A stretch of DNA of 64,000 nt. Source: Tritonibacter multivorans. GTDB lineage: Bacteria; Pseudomonadota; Alphaproteobacteria; Rhodobacterales; Rhodobacteraceae. Below are positions 61,598 through 64,000 of the stretch, piece by piece. Location: contig NZ_CYSD01000037.1 of the NCBI RefSeq assembly GCF_001458415.1, positions 436,501 through 500,500 on the forward strand. Direction: 5' to 3'. The stretch's first letter is position 1; the number at the start of each line of letters is the position of its first letter. Made by a program: the position numbers and the translations under genes. The notes below the pieces were generated by a model. It had not been told where the DNA came from. It ran no database searches and saw nothing but the letters and a program-made list of their open reading frames with translations.

Positions 61598-62620
61598 ATG
61601 GGTTATCGCGTCGTTGTCGTCGGCGCCACGGGCAACGTGGGCCGTGAAATGCTGAACATCCTGGCCGAGCGCCAGTTTCCTGTGGACGAATTGGCCGCAC
61701 TGGCGTCTCGTCGTTCGCTGGGGACAGAGGTGACTTTTGGCGACAAGACGCTGAAGACCCAGGATCTGGATACCTTTGACTTTGCGGGTTGGGACATGGC
61801 GCTGTTTGCTGTGGGCTCTGAGGCAACCAAACAGTACGCGCCCAAGGCGGCAGCGGCTGGCTGTGTTGTCATCGACAACTCCTCGCTCTACCGCTACGAT
61901 CCGGAAGTTCCGCTGATCGTGCCGGAAGTGAACCCGCAGGACGTTCACGGGTACAACCAGAAAAACATCATCGCCAACCCCAACTGCTCGACTGCGCAGA
62001 TGGTTGTGGCCCTGAAGCCGCTGCATGACCGCGCGACCATCAAACGTGTGGTTGTGTCCACCTACCAGTCGGTTTCCGGTTCGGGCAAAGAGGCGATGGA
62101 AGAGCTGTGGGAACAGACCAAAGCGGTCTACAATCCTACCAAAGATGTCCCGCCGACCGTCTACACCAAAGAGATCGCGTTTAACGTGATCCCGCACATC
62201 GACGTTTTCCTCGACGATGGGTCCACCAAAGAAGAGTGGAAGATGGTTGCCGAGACCAAGAAAATCGTCGATCCGGCGATCAAGGTCACCGCGACCTGCG
62301 TGCGTGTGCCCGTGTTCGTTGGTCACTCTGAATCCATCAACATCGAATTCGAAGACTTCCTCGATGAAGATGAAGCCCGCGACATCCTGCGCGAAGCGCC
62401 GGGCATCATGGTGATCGACAAGCGTGAAGACGGTGGCTACGTCACGCCGAAAGAATGCGTTGGCGATTTCGCAACCTTCATCAGCCGCATCCGTCAGGAC
62501 TCCACTTTGGACAATGGTCTGAACCTGTGGTGTGTGTCCGACAACCTGCGCAAAGGCGCGGCCCTGAACGCCGTCCAGATCGCAGAGCTGCTGGGCCGTG
62601 AGGTTCTTAAGAAGGGTTGA
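61598..62620 (+). CDS. asd: Aspartate-semialdehyde dehydrogenase
   Basis: A 340-aa NADP enzyme making aspartate semialdehyde for lysine, threonine, methionine and diaminopimelate (cell wall). The NADP loop is VVVGATGNVGREML, and the catalytic Cys lies in NPNCSTAQMV. STYQSVSGSGKEAM and the substrate-binding ATCVRVPVFVGHSE are present. GGAG lies 8 nt before the ATG. It ends with an excellent terminator, so it is probably monocistronic. The longer open frame upstream has no ribosome site. Confidence 0.96.
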   Translation: MGYRVVVVGATGNVGREMLNILAERQFPVDELAALASRRSLGTEVTFGDKTLKTQDLDTFDFAGWDMALFAVGSEATKQYAPKAAAAGCVVIDNSSLYRYDPEVPLIVPEVNPQDVHGYNQKNIIANPNCSTAQMVVALKPLHDRATIKRVVVSTYQSVSGSGKEAMEELWEQTKAVYNPTKDVPPTVYTKEIAFNVIPHIDVFLDDGSTKEEWKMVAETKKIVDPAIKVTATCVRVPVFVGHSESINIEFEDFLDEDEARDILREAPGIMVIDKREDGGYVTPKECVGDFATFISRIRQDSTLDNGLNLWCVSDNLRKGAALNAVQIAELLGREVLKKG

Positions 62621-62645
62621 TACCGCTAACCCTGACGAGAATTCG

Positions 62646-62673
62646 AAAGGCGCTCTTCGGAGCGCCTTTTTTT
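62646..62673 (+). terminator. Intrinsic terminator after asd
   Basis: AAAGGCGCTC and GAGCGCCTTT pair perfectly over ten bases with a TTCG tetraloop and run into a T tract. This is the clearest terminator in the window. Confidence 0.9.
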
Positions 62674-62888
62674 GTGCCTGCGCAGTGGGTTGGGGTGAGG
62701 TGCGATTTTTCGTTTCTTTCAAAACTGTTGCGGGAAGATTGGTCGTATTTGAGATGTTTGAGGGGTTAAAATATTTCATAAATTTGAACTCGGCTGCCTT
62801 CAAAAGGCTGTATCCTCGACCGTCCAAGGACCCATTTGTGCCTTAAAATGGGAGTTGTTTGTTAATGAGTGTTTTTGGAGGGTAAAAC

Positions 62889-63224
62889 GTGAAACAGGAT
62901 GGGGACTATACACCTGAAACCGAAGTTCACGACGATCTGTCTTACAAGCAAACGCCATGGGCCAGCGCGCGACAAAGGCAGGGGCTTGATTCTGAAGCCC
63001 TGGTTCAGTTGCGGGTGAACCTGAATGAGTCGTTTGGTCTCGCCAGTAACTGGCCGAGCCTGAGGCAATTGCTGCGACAGAAGGGCTTTGATATGCGCCC
63101 GCGCGCTGGCCGACTGCGTTTGGTGGATCTGCAAAGCCAGGTGGAAATTTGCACCTTTGGCAAGCTGGGTCACCCGCGCCTAGAGCTGGAGCGCCGGTTC
63201 GGTTCCCTGCCGAACGCGCACTGA
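62889..63224 (+). CDS. Small hypothetical protein
   Basis: A 111-aa protein starting at GTG, with TTGGAGGGTAAAAC before it. The C-terminal half (NWPSLRQLLRQKGFDMRPRAGRLRLVDLQSQVEICTFG) looks like a small alpha/beta domain with basic surface; no known motif is seen. It is preceded by an AT-rich leader with two small hairpins (GCCTT/AAGGC at 62796-62808 and CCCATTT/AAATGGG near 62830-62851). Function unknown. Confidence 0.6.
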   Translation: MKQDGDYTPETEVHDDLSYKQTPWASARQRQGLDSEALVQLRVNLNESFGLASNWPSLRQLLRQKGFDMRPRAGRLRLVDLQSQVEICTFGKLGHPRLELERRFGSLPNAH

Positions 63225-63294
63225 CGTTAGGGATCGACGACATCGCGGTCCGGGGGACGGTTTTTCTAGACTCCGCCCCTCGGGCATTTTGTAG

Positions 63295-64000
63295 CTAGGG
63301 TTTTATCAGCAGAACTTGGACATCGGCCACATTGGTGCCAGTCCCGCCCGTGCGGATCAGATTTCCGGCGGCGTGAAGCGCATGATGACTGTCATTATTA
63401 TCCAAAAGCGCCTGAGGATCTTCGCCGGCGGCCGTTATCCGGGACCAGCTTGCGGCATCGACCAAAGCGCCCGCAGCATCCGTCGGACCGTCCCGCCCGT
63501 CGGTTCCGCCAGAGAGAAAGACCCAATCGCCATCGTCGTTCTGGCACAGGCGCGCAATATGCAGGGCAAGTTCCTGATTGCGGCCCCCCCTGCCATTCCC
63601 GCGCAGGCGAACCGTGGTTTCACCGCCAAACAGCAGCGCGGTGGGGCGATCAGCCTTTGACGCGCGCAGAGACGCCGCGATTTTCTGGGCGGCCTCTTCG
63701 ACATCGCCTGTCAGCGCATTGTCCACAATCTCTGCCTGCCATCCCTGAGCCTCCGCGCAGGTTTTCATCGCCAGCAAGCTCTGTTGGTTCGAGCCGACCA
63801 AATGGTTCTGAGCCTCCGGTAAGGCCTCGCGCTGCGGTGTCGCGGCCTCGAGGCATGTTTGAACGGCATCGGGCAGTTGGCGCAGCAGGCCGTGGGTACG
63901 CAGCAAGTCGCGGGCATCCGTTGGAGTGCCCAGAGGGGCAACCGTGGGGCCCGAGGCAATGGCCCGCAGGTCGTCGCCGATGACATCCGACAGCAGAAAC
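63295..64000 (-). CDS. Glycerate 2-kinase (MOFRL family), 5' end beyond the window
   Basis: The C-terminal 234 residues of a class II glycerate kinase (GckA/TtuD type), which phosphorylates glycerate to 2-phosphoglycerate. Visible blocks are SDVIGDDLRAIASGPTVA near the cut edge, ALLFGGETTVRLRGNGRGGRNQELALH and the MOFRL motif VFLSGGTDGRDGPTDAAGALVD, ending VQVLLIKP. The reading frame continues beyond base 64000, so the N-terminal part is missing here. With hydroxypyruvate isomerase at 21.2 kb it fits glyoxylate-derived C3 acid use. Confidence 0.93.
   Translation of the reverse strand, partial: FLLSDVIGDDLRAIASGPTVAPLGTPTDARDLLRTHGLLRQLPDAVQTCLEAATPQREALPEAQNHLVGSNQQSLLAMKTCAEAQGWQAEIVDNALTGDVEEAAQKIAASLRASKADRPTALLFGGETTVRLRGNGRGGRNQELALHIARLCQNDDGDWVFLSGGTDGRDGPTDAAGALVDAASWSRITAAGEDPQALLDNNDSHHALHAAGNLIRTGGTGTNVADVQVLLIKP

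Overview
The window reads as a stretch of ordinary chromosome from a marine alphaproteobacterium of the Rhodobacteraceae (Roseobacter group). The case rests on gene content: a MoxR/DUF58/DUF4159 cluster, DUF2794, DUF1285, DUF3095 and DUF6478-like proteins, an ImuB/DnaE2 mutasome, a GAAC-N7-GAAC LexA box of the alphaproteobacterial type, and GC-rich coding sequence (about 60% by eye). I saw no tRNA, rRNA, CRISPR array, insertion sequence, phage or plasmid genes.

Layout. 0-8 kb is mostly minus strand: isopentenyl-diphosphate isomerase, a cytochrome c2-like protein, a P1 peptidase, a cupin, ArfB, an 18-codon ORF with an exceptionally strong Shine-Dalgarno sequence, a queuosine-precursor transporter behind what looks like a preQ1-I riboswitch, a phytase-like esterase, MepA, an MFS transporter and a thioesterase. 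8-11.3 kb is plus strand (YggT, RecQ, YaaA). 11.3-20.5 kb is minus strand: a hybrid histidine kinase, then a tightly coupled four-gene cluster (MoxR ATPase, DUF58, BatA/DUF4159, large membrane protein). 20.5-25 kb holds DUF1285, hydroxypyruvate isomerase and DNA polymerase I. 25-31 kb is more accessory: a secreted Cys-containing protein, a zinc-finger protein, an ABC ATPase overlapping a GNAT gene, a frameshifted hypothetical gene, and a DnaE2 that stops early at a dispersed repeat.

31-45 kb: gpmI-envC-ctpA, ada, two or three Rhodobacteraceae-type hypotheticals, a 1022-residue ABC-exporter-like protein with a degraded ATPase and a cyclic-nucleotide-binding tail, then accD-folC. 45-53 kb: zapE, MFS, HAD, DMT, a three-gene minus-strand run (S-formylglutathione hydrolase, soluble transhydrogenase, UPF0178) and an AEC carrier. 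53-58.8 kb: cytochrome c', imuB with an exact LexA box, ArsR, DUF2794, NlpC/P60 and M17 aminopeptidase. 58.9-64 kb: a small helical protein, beta-carbonic anhydrase, DUF3095, asd, a small hypothetical and a glycerate 2-kinase cut by the window edge.

Four themes link genes. The cell-envelope genes (mepA, envC, ctpA, NlpC/P60) concern peptidoglycan turnover. The DNA-damage genes (recQ, polA, ada, dnaE2, imuB) include an SOS-type pair split 25 kb apart with no imuA in the window. Hydroxypyruvate isomerase and glycerate 2-kinase both belong to C2/C3 acid metabolism. The fghA-sthA pair suggests formaldehyde oxidation next to redox balancing. The best candidates for a second look are the preQ1-like leader, the 18-aa ORF, the pseudo-ABC/cNMP protein, the DnaE2 truncated at a repeat, and the terminator lying immediately before the histidine kinase.
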